Of a stretch of DNA of 64,000 nucleotides, positions 25,941 through 33,993 are shown piece by piece. The notes under the pieces were generated by a model. The model saw nothing but the letters and a program-made list of their open reading frames with translations. It did no database searches and had not been told where the DNA came from. The first letter of the stretch is position 1. Each line of letters starts with the position of its first letter. Origin of the DNA: Paenibacillus farraposensis (GTDB lineage Bacteria > Bacillota > Bacilli > Paenibacillales > Paenibacillaceae); the NCBI RefSeq assembly GCF_020736845.1, contig NZ_JAFFQR010000112.1, positions 984,911 through 1,048,910 of the forward strand, in the 5' to 3' direction. A program made the translations under genes and the position numbers.

Positions 25941-27806
25941 TCAGGGAGTATAAATATTCGGCTGCCGGGGCTTTGACATCCCTTCTCCGAGGTAAAAACC
26001 GGTGTGTGGCGGCTGATTATAAGCTACATTCTGCCAGGCCACGCTTAAACGGTATACCGGATCATGCATAAGTGTATAGAATCGGTGTTCCGACTCGTAA
26101 GGTGTCGTGTAGATTCGCAGCGCCGAATTGTCGCTCTTGCGCCAAATGGCTTCCTCGCGCCAGTCACCGAACAGATCGGCCTGCAAGGATGGTGTTCCTT
26201 TCGTACCATTATTAGAGCTGGTCCCTGTCGCCGTAAGCAAATTGGAACTGGTCGAGTTCGTATAGTTCCATTTGTCGATTTTACCGGCGCTTGAGGAGGT
26301 ATGATCCAGCAATTCGCGCAGCAGATCACCATCCCACCAAATTCCAAAGTTAATGGAGGATGGCAGCGTATTTGTAATCAGCTCTCCTTTAGCCGAACGC
26401 ACACCGATCCCCGGTGCCCACTGCTCATTCCCCTTCGTACGCGGATCAATGTCTGCCGACATGCCTCGTCCGGTGTCCTTGCCTGTTTTTACGCCCCATA
26501 ATATGTTTCCACTGCGCGGATCGTACATAGCTGCGCCGTAGGCGGCGTTCTTATCCTCATTTACCTTGAACACTTCATATCCTGAACGGTCCGGGTCCAA
26601 ATCCCCGACATGAAGTGCATCTCCGTGCCCCATCCCTGTGTTAACCAGCTTCGCTCCGTTATCGTCCACGACCAGCGAGCCGTACACGATCTCGTCCTTA
26701 TCATCTCCGTCCACATCCGCCACGCTCAAGCTATGATTCCCCTGCCCAGCCGTCCCGGGATTGGTAGAACTGTTGCTGTCAAAGGTCCAGCGACGACTCA
26801 GACTTCCATTACGCCAGTCATACGCGACCAGAACCGTCCGGGTGTAGTAGCCCCGTGCCATCACAATGCTGGGCCGTACGCCATCCAGATAAGCAACCCC
26901 GGCCAGAAAACGATCCACACGGTTGCCATAATTATCTCCCCAACTGGATACCGCCCCGCGTGGCGGTACATAATCAATCGTGCTGAGCGCTTTACCGGTA
27001 TTGCCCGAAAATACGGTTAAAAACTCGGGCCCTGCCAAAATATAACCATTGGAGTTGCGATAGTCAGCAGAAGCATCACCAATTTTTACGCCTGTGCCAT
27101 CCACCGTGCCATCTGCTGTTTTACATACAATTTCCGCCTTGCCGTCACCATCAAAGTCATAGACGAGAAATTGCGTGTAGTGCGCTCCCGCGCGGATGTT
27201 CCGTCCCAGATCAATCCGCCATTTGCGTGTTCCATCCAGCTCGTAGCCATCCAAAAATACATTTCCCGTATAGCCGGATTGTGAATTGTCCTTGGCATTG
27301 GAAGGGTCCCATTTTAATACAAGCTCATACTCGCCATCCCCATCCAGATCCCCTACGCTGGCATCATTGGCATTGTATGTGTAGCTTACATTATCCGGGG
27401 TTTTACCACCCGCAGGCTGCTGGACAGGAACGTCCAGATAGTTGCTGCTATATACCTTTACCGCAGGAGAAGCAGCCTGTTCTGCTCCATTCACCACAGC
27501 GCGAACCGTGTATGAGGAGGAGGTCGTACCTGTCTTATCCAAAAAGTTGGTTCTTGAGGTAATCGGCGTAGTATTCACCTTACTTGTGCCTCTGTACAGA
27601 TTGAAGCTGACGGAGTCCGCTTCCGTCCCCAACATACGCCAGCTCACAAGCACACCTTCTGGCACCTTGACCGCAACTGTTCCCCGGTTCAGCTTTTCCA
27701 TTTGCCTCGTGGAGGCAGCAGAGACCTGGCTATCCATCGGAGTGACCATTCCACACAGCATTGCACCGAGACAGAACAGCGCGGGATACCGAAACCCTTT
27801 GTTCAT
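25941..27806 (-). CDS. yesW: Rhamnogalacturonan endolyase, PL11 (YesW-like)
   Basis: The 621-aa product has a signal peptide (cleavage near SQVSAAS), then a fibronectin-like N-terminal part and the eight-bladed propeller of PL11. Calcium-loop repeats are visible as VGDLDGDGEYELVLKWDPSN, YDFDGDGKAEIVCKTADGT and VADVDGDDKDEIVYGS. The C-terminus LGEGMSKPRQPNIYTP is characteristic. It is secreted and cleaves the rhamnogalacturonan I backbone of pectin by beta-elimination. A cre site lies about 80 bases upstream and a terminator follows. Confidence 0.94.
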   Translation of the reverse strand: MNKGFRYPALFCLGAMLCGMVTPMDSQVSAASTRQMEKLNRGTVAVKVPEGVLVSWRMLGTEADSVSFNLYRGTSKVNTTPITSRTNFLDKTGTTSSSYTVRAVVNGAEQAASPAVKVYSSNYLDVPVQQPAGGKTPDNVSYTYNANDASVGDLDGDGEYELVLKWDPSNAKDNSQSGYTGNVFLDGYELDGTRKWRIDLGRNIRAGAHYTQFLVYDFDGDGKAEIVCKTADGTVDGTGVKIGDASADYRNSNGYILAGPEFLTVFSGNTGKALSTIDYVPPRGAVSSWGDNYGNRVDRFLAGVAYLDGVRPSIVMARGYYTRTVLVAYDWRNGSLSRRWTFDSNSSTNPGTAGQGNHSLSVADVDGDDKDEIVYGSLVVDDNGAKLVNTGMGHGDALHVGDLDPDRSGYEVFKVNEDKNAAYGAAMYDPRSGNILWGVKTGKDTGRGMSADIDPRTKGNEQWAPGIGVRSAKGELITNTLPSSINFGIWWDGDLLRELLDHTSSSAGKIDKWNYTNSTSSNLLTATGTSSNNGTKGTPSLQADLFGDWREEAIWRKSDNSALRIYTTPYESEHRFYTLMHDPVYRLSVAWQNVAYNQPPHTGFYLGEGMSKPRQPNIYTP

Positions 27807-27886
27807 AAATCATTGGCTCCTTTCATAGTTTATTTTTTAATAAATTTATTTTATGTGACTGATAAATTATTGTTGTTTAAATTTTA

Positions 27887-27900
27887 TGTTAGCGCTTACA
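27887..27900. promoter_or_regulatory. cre site (CcpA) upstream of yesW
   Basis: TGTTAGCGCTTACA, read on the minus strand as TGTAAGCGCTAACA, fits the cre consensus at every position. It is centred about 87 bases upstream of the yesW start, as expected for glucose repression of pectin degradation. Confidence 0.7.
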
Positions 27901-27960
27901 TGAGAGTAAAGAGACAAATTCATCTTTTTTGTTCAAAAATCCGGGCTAATGCGTTAAAAA

Positions 27961-28518
27961 TCAGAGGTCCATGAATAATCGTTCCTCATCTGCTATGCTT
28001 TGGATATCCTCCGAGCTGATGCTGATATATTGATAGCCTTCCGCATGTTGTTTTTTCAATGCCAGCTCCTTCATAAAACGCGGACTTCCCTCTCCCGCAT
28101 CCTCATCGTAAACAAGCAACAAGCCGTCTGTTTTGCGAAAAAGCAGTTCATCCCGTGCCTTGAGCTGCCATATCCCCTGATAAGGCTGGCGACTGACGAC
28201 CCCCACGTAGTCAACTTCAGCACAAATTTGCTGAAAATACTCCTGTTTGTCCTTCTTCCATTTTTCCTCCATATTTTGATAAGCCATCATAATAGAGCAT
28301 TTCAAATGGGGATATTGCTGTTTTAGGGCAATGACTACCTCACAGGCCCACAGGTCCACCCCATATTGACCCGGGGTAATCACCCATTCAAGTCCTTCTT
28401 CAATCAGAGGAATGAGCCTGCCTGCGATCGCCTTTTTGATGTATGGAATGCCTTCGTGTTTTTGGCTGAAAATATTCAATTCATGGGCACGATAGCCCGA
28501 AACGAGCAAATTTTTCAT
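27961..28518 (-). CDS. ypsA: YpsA-family SLOG-fold protein (DUF1273)
   Basis: The 185-aa product starts MKNLLVSGYRAHELNIF and has the YpsA features GYRAxEL, EEGLEWVITPGQYGVDLWAC and NDGLLL-like TDGLLLVYDEDAGEGSPRF. B. subtilis YpsA affects cell division and stress. The ATG at 28518 is preferred over a TTG three codons upstream because that TTG is only 3 bases from the GAGAGGG site. It stands alone on the minus strand. Confidence 0.9.
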   Translation of the reverse strand: MKNLLVSGYRAHELNIFSQKHEGIPYIKKAIAGRLIPLIEEGLEWVITPGQYGVDLWACEVVIALKQQYPHLKCSIMMAYQNMEEKWKKDKQEYFQQICAEVDYVGVVSRQPYQGIWQLKARDELLFRKTDGLLLVYDEDAGEGSPRFMKELALKKQHAEGYQYISISSEDIQSIADEERLFMDL

Positions 28519-28667
28519 CACTTTCAACGTCCCTCTCGGATGATCATAACCGTTATTGTATCACTTCCAAGAAGATCACAGCAAAAAAGACAAACCTCAT
28601 TTCCATCTGAACTGGAAGAGATTCATCTTTTGCAATTCACTACTGGTTCCGGGTAAATTCTTATCAC

Positions 28668-28898
28668 TTAAAAGCGAATTTCATATTCGCAATGATCGTC
28701 TCCGTTTATATTACATTTTATTTCCCTGACATGAACTCTCTGGCCCTTGATTTTGTTCAATGCGCCCTCCATAATGGCTCCTTCCAAATCGCATACCATA
28801 CTGCAAAGTTCGATAGGGAGCGTTTTACCCATTTGGGTTCGCGAGATTTTTTTCATATCATCAAATGTATACTCTTGTACAGAACTTGCTTTATTCAT
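28668..28898 (-). CDS. Short V4R-domain-like protein
   Basis: The 76-aa product contains LCSMVCDLEGAIMEGALNKI then VREIKCNINGDDHCEYEIRF. This is the C-terminal zinc-binding half of a V4R (4-vinyl reductase-like) small-molecule domain, with Cys and His/Cys positions in KCxxxGDDHCxxEI. A GGTAGGGAAGCT site precedes the ATG, so it appears to be translated as it stands. It may be a naturally short form or a truncated gene; no N-terminal half lies upstream. Confidence 0.6.
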   Translation of the reverse strand: MNKASSVQEYTFDDMKKISRTQMGKTLPIELCSMVCDLEGAIMEGALNKIKGQRVHVREIKCNINGDDHCEYEIRF

Positions 28899-28936
28899 AG
28901 CTTCCCTACCTATTCTTGATGAACATTGTTGTCGTT

Positions 28937-29260
28937 TTAGCGTACATCCTGGATTCGAACGTTCCCGCTAAGTATGCCTGCATCACTAATCAGCCTGAAT
29001 GAAGGATAATCAGGGTCTGCCTCAAGCCGCATTCTGCTGTCGAACTGCTGCTCCTGCTGCCGATCTACCCAAAAAGAATAGGGCTCGGACTGAACTTCCC
29101 TATCGGTTGCATCCGCGGCAGTGATCACCATAATGACAATGACTCCGTTGCAGCCGCAGCCTTCTGTATCATAAAACAGTTTAAACATTCCCGGTCTTCC
29201 TGAAAGGGCGCTATCCAGCCTTTCCACTGACAATGGGTTCAGCTCTAAATGTATGCTCAT
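28937..29260 (-). CDS. HesB/YneR-like iron-sulfur biosynthesis-family protein
   Basis: The 107-aa product begins MSIHLELNPLSVERLDSALS and holds FKLFYDTEGCGCNGVIVIMV, the beta-rich core of HesB-like proteins with a CxC near residue 36. The C-terminal third Cys of canonical IscA is not evident, so it belongs to the atypical YqkB/YneR branch. The AAGGAGAG site favours the ATG at 29260 over an earlier in-frame start. It is 38 bases upstream of the V4R-like gene in the same direction. Confidence 0.75.
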   Translation of the reverse strand: MSIHLELNPLSVERLDSALSGRPGMFKLFYDTEGCGCNGVIVIMVITAADATDREVQSEPYSFWVDRQQEQQFDSRMRLEADPDYPSFRLISDAGILSGNVRIQDVR

Positions 29261-29464
29261 GAGACTTTCTCTCTCCTTAGTTAATGAGATGTATGGAGCT
29301 AACAGCTCCAAAAAGAAGAATTTAAACTATATCTATATTATAGCCATGTTTTTCTATGTATCCATGTGACTGCACTCACTGCTATACATGAACCCTGTTC
29401 ACTTATTTCGCTATATAAGTTGAATACGAAAAAGTCATACGGATAACGGAGTAGGCGAAATGAT

Positions 29465-29512
29465 GCTGTACAAGCGATAGCGGTCGCCTTTGCCACCGGA
29501 TTTCTGTCATGA
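29465..29512. repeat. Dispersed structured repeat, partial copy 3
   Basis: GCTGTACAAGCGATAGCG, then GTCGCCTTTG and CCGGATTT, repeat the left half of the element at 17441-17547. The right half with the inverted arm is missing. The flanks 29261-29464 hold no gene that I can support. Confidence 0.55.
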
Positions 29513-29525
29513 TGCTGTAACCCTG

Positions 29526-29562
29526 AAAAAAAGAGCGCTCAGCCCAATGGACCAAACGCTCC
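29526..29562 (-). terminator. Rho-independent terminator (minus strand)
   Basis: A 13-pair stem (GAGCGTTTGGTCC against GGGCTGAGCGCTC, with G-U pairs) around ATT is followed by TTTTTTTC on the minus strand. It lies just past the GH30 remnant's stop, as if it once ended that gene. Confidence 0.75.
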
Positions 29563-29595
29563 AAAATCTTCTATAAACATTGTTGTGAAGCTGTA

Positions 29596-29778
29596 TCATG
29601 AAGCCGCAGGATTCCATTGAAAGGTAGCCGCCGACTTGGAGGGAAGTGTAGCTGTGAAGACCTTGCTTCCCTGCCGAACCTTAAATGTCTTCCCTTCCGT
29701 TCCCGTATTGGCAGCAATCAGAACAAGCGTACCATCGGAATTGCGGTAAGCGACCGTAGAATCCCATTTCAAAGGCGA
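29596..29778 (-). pseudogene. GH30 glycosidase (glucuronoxylanase-type) C-terminal remnant
   Basis: The minus-strand frame reads SPLKWDSTVAYRNSDGTLVL then IAANTGTEGKTFKVRQGSKV and ends TLPSKSAATFQWNPAAS before TGA. This is the terminal beta-sandwich of GH30 enzymes such as glucuronoxylanase XynC (VAxxNxDGxxVLIxxNTG...FxVxxGxxxFTxTLPxxSxATFxW). The catalytic barrel is absent and stops occur immediately upstream. Confidence 0.65.
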
Positions 29779-29879
29779 ACGCTAACCTTCTCCAGATTCA
29801 AATCCTTCGCTCCACTTTTGAGGTACTGTAAAGTCATTTTTATTTCACATAGTGGGCGTTGCAAATGTAAAAGCCATCA

Positions 29880-30548
29880 TCACCGCTTGTCGATCCGCCG
29901 GGAAATGGTGCTTCCGGTGACTGGATCGTTTGCACAAAATGATCATGACGACGATGGTGAACGCCATCAAGCCTGTCTCAAACCGCTGATAGCCGTAGCG
30001 GATGGAAAATCGCCTACCCCGCCGCCGCCCACAATGCCCATTACCGTGGAGTAGGAGATGAAGCTGATCGTGGACGTGGTCAAACCCAGTACAAGCCCGG
30101 AACGGGCTTCCACGTACAAAAACTTGAAAATAAGCTGGAGGGTGGACGCGCCCATTGAAGTAGCGGCTTCAATCACACCCCTCGGTACCTCCAGCAGCGA
30201 CTGCTCTACCAGCCTTGAACAATAGGCGATGGCAACTACAGACAAGTGGACCGTAGCAGCCATCGTGCCCAGCGCCGTTCCCACGACCAGACGTGTAAAT
30301 GGGATCATAAATACGACAAGCAGCAAAAACGGGAACGAGCGGATGACATTGACCAGACTGTTCATTATCGTGAACAGCAACCGATTTTCATATTTTTGCC
30401 CTTTGCCGCACAAATACAAAATCGTTCCTGCCGGAAGCCCCAACAGAACGGCTGCGGGGATGGAAATCCCAACCATGATAAACGTCTCGCCGATGGCCTT
30501 CCATATCTCTGACTGATACTTTGCAATGATGTTCAGCGTGTCATTCAT
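29880..30548 (-). pseudogene. metI: Methionine ABC permease (MetI/MetP), C-terminus frameshifted
   Basis: From ATG 30548 (AGGTGA site) the frame gives MNDTLNIIAKYQSEIWKAIG, then VNVIRSFPFLLLVVFMIPFT and EVPRGVIEAATSMGASTLQL with TSTISFISYSTVMGIVGGGG, all MetI landmarks. After VGDF the frame shifts: the expected IRYGYQRFETGLMAFTIVVM follows in the next frame, and two further one-base changes are needed to reach GSTISRRIDKR and a TGA at 29880. The last 45 residues are thus scrambled. No metQ follows; a GH30 remnant does. Confidence 0.75.
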
Positions 30549-30807
30549 CAGCTTCACCTGCTTTTACAGTTGAGCCGGCCGCAGCGTCAGCCACCCGCTG
30601 CGTTGAAAGCAAAAATCCGTCCCACTCATGAATAAAATGCCAATGGTCATGCTCATTGCTTGACCATCCACGGCACGAACGGAGTGCTGTGGTAAGACTA
30701 CGTCTATGCTAAGGTAATCAGTTCAGATTTTGGGGAGAACGTGGATGGACTTAATAAAACGAAGTGAAAACTTCAGCTAACTGGAACGCTAGCTCAATAA
30801 AACTACG

Positions 30808-30838
30808 GAAGCAGCCGATCACAATGATCGGCTGCTTC
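30808..30838. terminator. Strong hairpin, possible terminator
   Basis: GAAGCAGCCGATC pairs perfectly with GATCGGCTGCTTC around a 5-base loop. On the minus strand it is followed by CGTAGTTTTATT, on the plus strand by ATTACG. No intact gene adjoins it. 30549-30807 holds no supported gene. Confidence 0.5.
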
Positions 30839-30947
30839 ATTACGTTAACTGGCAGTTTAGTTGAAGATTAATTCCGGTGAACCGTATCAAAAGTAACAGC
30901 GAAAAATCCACATGAGAAGGCTTTTCCCAAGCTAATTAACTCATTTC

Positions 30948-31124
30948 ATCGGCGCCGTGGGATCCGCCGTGATCTTCTTCCCTATCGCATGGCTCAAGGC
31001 GCTTAATCCATCCTTTATGATCCTGCTCGGCATCGCGGTATCGACAATCGGTGCGGCTCTGGGGAAGCACTGGCTTCATCTGGCTGATCGGTACGACTTA
31101 CGGGGCGCAACTGGGGTCAGTTAA
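30948..31124 (+). pseudogene. Membrane transporter fragment
   Basis: The plus-strand frame reads IGAVGSAVIFFPIAWLKALN then PSFMILLGIAVSTIGAALGK before drifting and stopping at 31124. A neighbouring frame supplies STGFIWLIGTTYGAQLG. The pattern of Gly-rich hydrophobic helices suggests an MFS-type or similar carrier, but the family is not certain. There is no start and the frame changes, so it is a remnant upstream of the TetR gene. Confidence 0.35.
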
Positions 31125-31248
31125 TACTATCAAGGTCGATATCCTATCCCGGGTGTCCGAGGCAGCCCGGCAGTCAGGAAGCCTCCCGATGAGATTGAAA
31201 TTTCTAATACGGTTGCATTGTCGCGGCAGCCTTTGTATACTGGATCTA

Positions 31249-31265
31249 TTAATTGATCAATCACT
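31249..31265. promoter_or_regulatory. TetR operator-like site upstream of tetR
   Basis: TTAATTGATCAATCACT lies about 23 bases before the TetR start codon. It matches the recurring motif GTTAGTGATTGATCAATAAC read on the other strand, centred on the palindrome TTGATCAA. Autoregulation by the adjacent TetR protein is the natural inference. Confidence 0.5.
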
Positions 31266-31287
31266 CTCAGATAGAAGGAGAACAAAG

Positions 31288-31809
31288 ATGGTTAAATCCG
31301 AAACAAAATCGGTGAATCGCAAATCCGATATCATCTCCGCGGCGATTGAAGTGTTCGCGGAAGTTGGCTATTTTCGGGCTACGACGGCACAGGTGGCCGA
31401 TCGGGCGAAAATCTCGCAGCCCTACGTATTCCGATTCTTCGCGACCAAGGAAACTCTGCTGTTAGCCGCGCTGGAGGCATCTTGGAACCGGGTAATTGAA
31501 TCGTTCCGCCAGGTGGTGGAGACGACTTCTACGGAATTGCTAGAGACGAAGCTTATTCAGGAGTATGTGAACATTCAGGCGATGTACCAGAACGAGATGC
31601 TCTTGCAGATGCAGGCGCAGACCATTCGGGAGGACGCCATCCAACAGACGATGCGCAACGCCTACAAGGATATCCGCAATATGATTCTGGTGGCGTTCCG
31701 TGATGCCGGTATGGAGAATGCCGAAGAGCGGGCGATGCTGTTCCTCGCACGCGGAGTGCTGTGCAACGTTGCCGTCGCGATTAATCTGCCCGAATTGATG
31801 AAGGGATAA
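31288..31809 (+). CDS. TetR/AcrR family transcriptional regulator
   Basis: The 173-aa product has the TetR DNA-binding domain: DIISAAIEVFAEVGYFRATT, QVADRAKISQPYVFRFFATK (about residues 12-55), followed by an all-helical ligand domain. A GAAGGAGAA site precedes the ATG. It opens a plus-strand run of genes each preceded by a shared TTGATCAA-centred motif, so it is probably their repressor. The ligand is unknown. Confidence 0.88.
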   Translation: MVKSETKSVNRKSDIISAAIEVFAEVGYFRATTAQVADRAKISQPYVFRFFATKETLLLAALEASWNRVIESFRQVVETTSTELLETKLIQEYVNIQAMYQNEMLLQMQAQTIREDAIQQTMRNAYKDIRNMILVAFRDAGMENAEERAMLFLARGVLCNVAVAINLPELMKG

Positions 31810-31839
31810 GGGGAGATTTTTTCTAAAATAGTTATCGAG

Positions 31840-31891
31840 ACCAATCACTAACTGCGTTATAGTGAAACCAACAAGTTAGTGATTGATCGAT
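31840..31891. promoter_or_regulatory. Paired TetR operator-like sites
   Basis: ACCAATCACTAAC (31840-31852) and GTTAGTGATTGATCGAT (31875-31891) form a large inverted repeat with ATCACTAAC and GTTAGTGAT arms. They lie between tetR and the Met/His-rich small gene. Confidence 0.5.
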
Positions 31892-31944
31892 TACATATTA
31901 ACTGATTTGATTCGCCCTTAGTTCGATTGGTAAAACAACAGGGG

Positions 31945-31976
31945 TAACCAATCAAAAGTAAATGATTGATTAATAA
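31945..31976. promoter_or_regulatory. TetR operator-like site before the Met/His-rich gene
   Basis: GTAACCAATCA and AATGATTGATTAATAA are two degenerate matches to the same motif, 20-50 bases upstream of the TTG start at 31999. Confidence 0.4.
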
Positions 31977-31998
31977 TTATTTTTTAGGGGGATAACTT

Positions 31999-32253
31999 TT
32001 GGCTAGAAGAAAAAGCGTAAAACGACTGATCAATATCGGACTGCCTTTAATCGTGGTTCTTATGATCGTAGCGGCGTTGACTACTTATTTTTGGCAGATG
32101 CGGCTTCAAAAGCAGGATGAGGTCAAGATGGCGAACATGGCTGATATGGCGGGAATGACGCACATGGAGCATATGGCGGGCATGGTGGCTTCTGATTCCG
32201 AAGAAGGCACGGTGAAAGTCTCCTTCAAAAAAAATTCTCAATATAGTGATTGA
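31999..32253 (+). CDS. Small Met/His-rich single-pass membrane protein
   Basis: The 84-aa product has one membrane segment (INIGLPLIVVLMIVAALTTY) after a basic N-terminus. An outer stretch MANMADMAGMTHMEHMAGMV has seven Met and two His in 20 residues, a composition seen in copper or silver-binding regions. It then ends VKVSFKKNSQYSD. AGGGGGATAACTTT precedes the TTG start by 8 bases. It could be complete, or the N-terminal piece of a larger membrane-fusion or metal-handling protein. It belongs to the TetR-motif gene group. Metal binding is inference from composition. Confidence 0.6.
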   Translation: MARRKSVKRLINIGLPLIVVLMIVAALTTYFWQMRLQKQDEVKMANMADMAGMTHMEHMAGMVASDSEEGTVKVSFKKNSQYSD

Positions 32254-32306
32254 CTAATCAATAACAAGATGATAAGATGAACTCATGTTAGTAATTGATC
32301 AATAAC
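32244..32306. promoter_or_regulatory. Two TetR operator-like sites before the SDR gene
   Basis: TAGTGATTGACTAATCAATA (from 32244) and GTTAGTAATTGATCAATAAC (32287-32306) are close matches to the repeated motif, the second ending 29 bases before the SDR start. Confidence 0.55.
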
Positions 32307-32335
32307 AAACGAAAAACGAAATGGAGCTGACGAAA

Positions 32336-33310
32336 ATGGAAAAGGCAATTGTTATTGGAGCAACGGGCGGGACGGGAGCAGCGATCACGGAAGAATTGGT
32401 CAAACGGGGGATACGTACCATTGCTTTTGGACGCTCTCGTCAGAAATTAGAGCAGTTTGCTGGGAGGCTTGGTAATCCTGCGCATTTGACGCTTGCCATA
32501 GGGGACGCAATGCGCCCTGGCGATATTGTAGCTCAGGCAGGCGACGCTGACGTATTGTTCCATTGCGCGAACGTACCTTACCACGAGATGGTGAACAAAC
32601 TGATCCCGTTAGGCGAATCGGTGATGGAGGCGGCAGAACGGCTGGCGATTAAAGTTGTAGCGATTGATGGAATTTATCCTTATGGGAGAAAGCAGATGGA
32701 TCTGGTCACGGAAGAGCATCCCAAACAGCCTCATACGATAAAAGGAAAAATCCGTTTGGACTATGAACAAATGCTGTTCAGCAAGCGGTGGACGAAGGCC
32801 CAGGTGATGATTGTGCGTTTGCCTGATTATTATGGACCCACAGCTAATGAAGCTTCGTACTTAGGCTCAACCCTGGAAGCGATCGCTGCTGGTAAGATGG
32901 CTTTTTTCGTCGGCAACATGCATGTTCCCCGCGAATTCATCTATTTGCCGGATGCGGCTGTCATGGTCGCCGAGCTGGCAAGTAAAGACTTCGCTTACGG
33001 ACAGAACTGGAATATTCCGGGTGCTGGGCTTATATCGGGACGAGAGATCGTACGGATTGCACAAAAGGCAAGCGGCCAGGTTAAACCGGTCATTCCCTTG
33101 AAAAAATTAGGTTTATCGTTGATAGGCATCGGCGTGCCCGTGATGAAAGAAGTTGTCGAGATGCTTTATTTAACCGAAGAGCCGCTGACGCTAAGCGGAG
33201 AGAAATACAAACGGTTCATCGGACCGATCACCGCAACGCCGTTTCAGGAGGGGATTACCGCGACTGTGTTGGCATTGCAGGAGACCAGGGCGTCTTTTGT
33301 TCAAAAGTAA
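32336..33310 (+). CDS. NAD-dependent epimerase/dehydratase-type SDR protein
   Basis: The 324-aa product begins MEKAIVIGATGGTGAAITEE with the GxxGxxG dinucleotide-binding motif of extended/atypical SDRs. It has DVLFHCANVPYHEM (NAD-contact strand 4), GIYPYGRK (a YxxxK-like segment is not clear), RLPDYYGP and the REFIYLPDAAVMVAELASKD region typical of NmrA/epimerase-like proteins. GGAG lies 9 bases before the second ATG (32336), which is preferred over the first at 32321. The substrate is unknown. It is followed by an SRPBCC gene and a broken chimeric copy. Confidence 0.82.
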   Translation: MEKAIVIGATGGTGAAITEELVKRGIRTIAFGRSRQKLEQFAGRLGNPAHLTLAIGDAMRPGDIVAQAGDADVLFHCANVPYHEMVNKLIPLGESVMEAAERLAIKVVAIDGIYPYGRKQMDLVTEEHPKQPHTIKGKIRLDYEQMLFSKRWTKAQVMIVRLPDYYGPTANEASYLGSTLEAIAAGKMAFFVGNMHVPREFIYLPDAAVMVAELASKDFAYGQNWNIPGAGLISGREIVRIAQKASGQVKPVIPLKKLGLSLIGIGVPVMKEVVEMLYLTEEPLTLSGEKYKRFIGPITATPFQEGITATVLALQETRASFVQK

Positions 33311-33326
33311 TTGATTGATCACTCAT
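33308..33326. promoter_or_regulatory. TetR operator-like site before the SRPBCC gene
   Basis: TAATTGATTGATCACTCAT matches the repeated motif on the opposite strand and overlaps the stop of the SDR gene, about 40 bases before the SRPBCC start. Confidence 0.45.
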
Positions 33327-33366
33327 AATCCGAAAAATGAAATTAATCTTAAGGAGATGGAATATC

Positions 33367-33936
33367 ATGCATAGATCGTTCAAGTTAAAAACATTCACGA
33401 TGAGCTTTATTTTACTGATAATCGTTCTGATTGGTGGGGTCGTTTTTGGTGCGAATCGTTTTGATGATTCCCAACGGGCTGCCATCGATGTCGACCGAAA
33501 CGCCCAGGTCATCGTTGACCTTTCCATTGAAATCGACGCTCCACTAGAGACCGTATGGCGGATACAGACTGGCATTGATCAGTGGCCAGCTTGGCAGAAA
33601 AACGTCTCCCAAGCACGTTTATCCGGTCCAATCGCAGTGGGAAGCGCCTTCCAGTGGGAGACGCATGGGCTATCCGTCGTCTCTACCATCCGCGAGGTTG
33701 ACCCCATGAGACGCATCGTTTGGGGGGGGCCTGCACAAGGCATCGAGGGTGTCCACGTATGGACCTTCACTCCCACCGCCAAAGGAGTCGTCGTGCATAC
33801 AACTGAGTCTTGGGACGGTCCACCAGTAGCAGCTGACCCCGATGGCATGCGCGCGGCACTCACGTCCTCGCTCAATGCCTGGCTTGCTGATCTCAAGACG
33901 ACTGCCGAGGCGCAGAAATCAATAACAAATCGATAG
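33367..33936 (+). CDS. Membrane-anchored SRPBCC (polyketide cyclase/dehydrase-like) protein
   Basis: The 189-aa product has one N-terminal membrane segment (TMSFILLIIVLIGGVVFGAN) and then a helix-grip domain: VDLSIEIDAPLETVWRIQTG, WPAWQKNVSQARL, GSAFQWETHG, VDPMRRIVWGGPAQGIEGVH and HTTESWDGPP. Proteins of this fold bind hydrophobic ligands or catalyse simple cyclase/hydrolase reactions. AAGGAGATGGAATATC precedes the ATG at 33367. Its domain is repeated at about 90 percent similarity by eye in the chimeric gene just downstream. Confidence 0.82.
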   Translation: MHRSFKLKTFTMSFILLIIVLIGGVVFGANRFDDSQRAAIDVDRNAQVIVDLSIEIDAPLETVWRIQTGIDQWPAWQKNVSQARLSGPIAVGSAFQWETHGLSVVSTIREVDPMRRIVWGGPAQGIEGVHVWTFTPTAKGVVVHTTESWDGPPVAADPDGMRAALTSSLNAWLADLKTTAEAQKSITNR

Positions 33937-33946
33937 ATAGACTCAA

Positions 33947-33965
33947 GTTAGTGATTGGTAACAAA
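33947..33965. promoter_or_regulatory. TetR operator-like site before the chimeric duplicate
   Basis: GTTAGTGATTGGTAACAAA is followed by ATATATAAACGAAATG, paralleling the segment upstream of the intact SDR gene (32287-32330). The duplication thus copied the control region too. Confidence 0.5.
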
Positions 33966-33993
33966 TATATAAACGAAATGAGGCTGAATGAAA

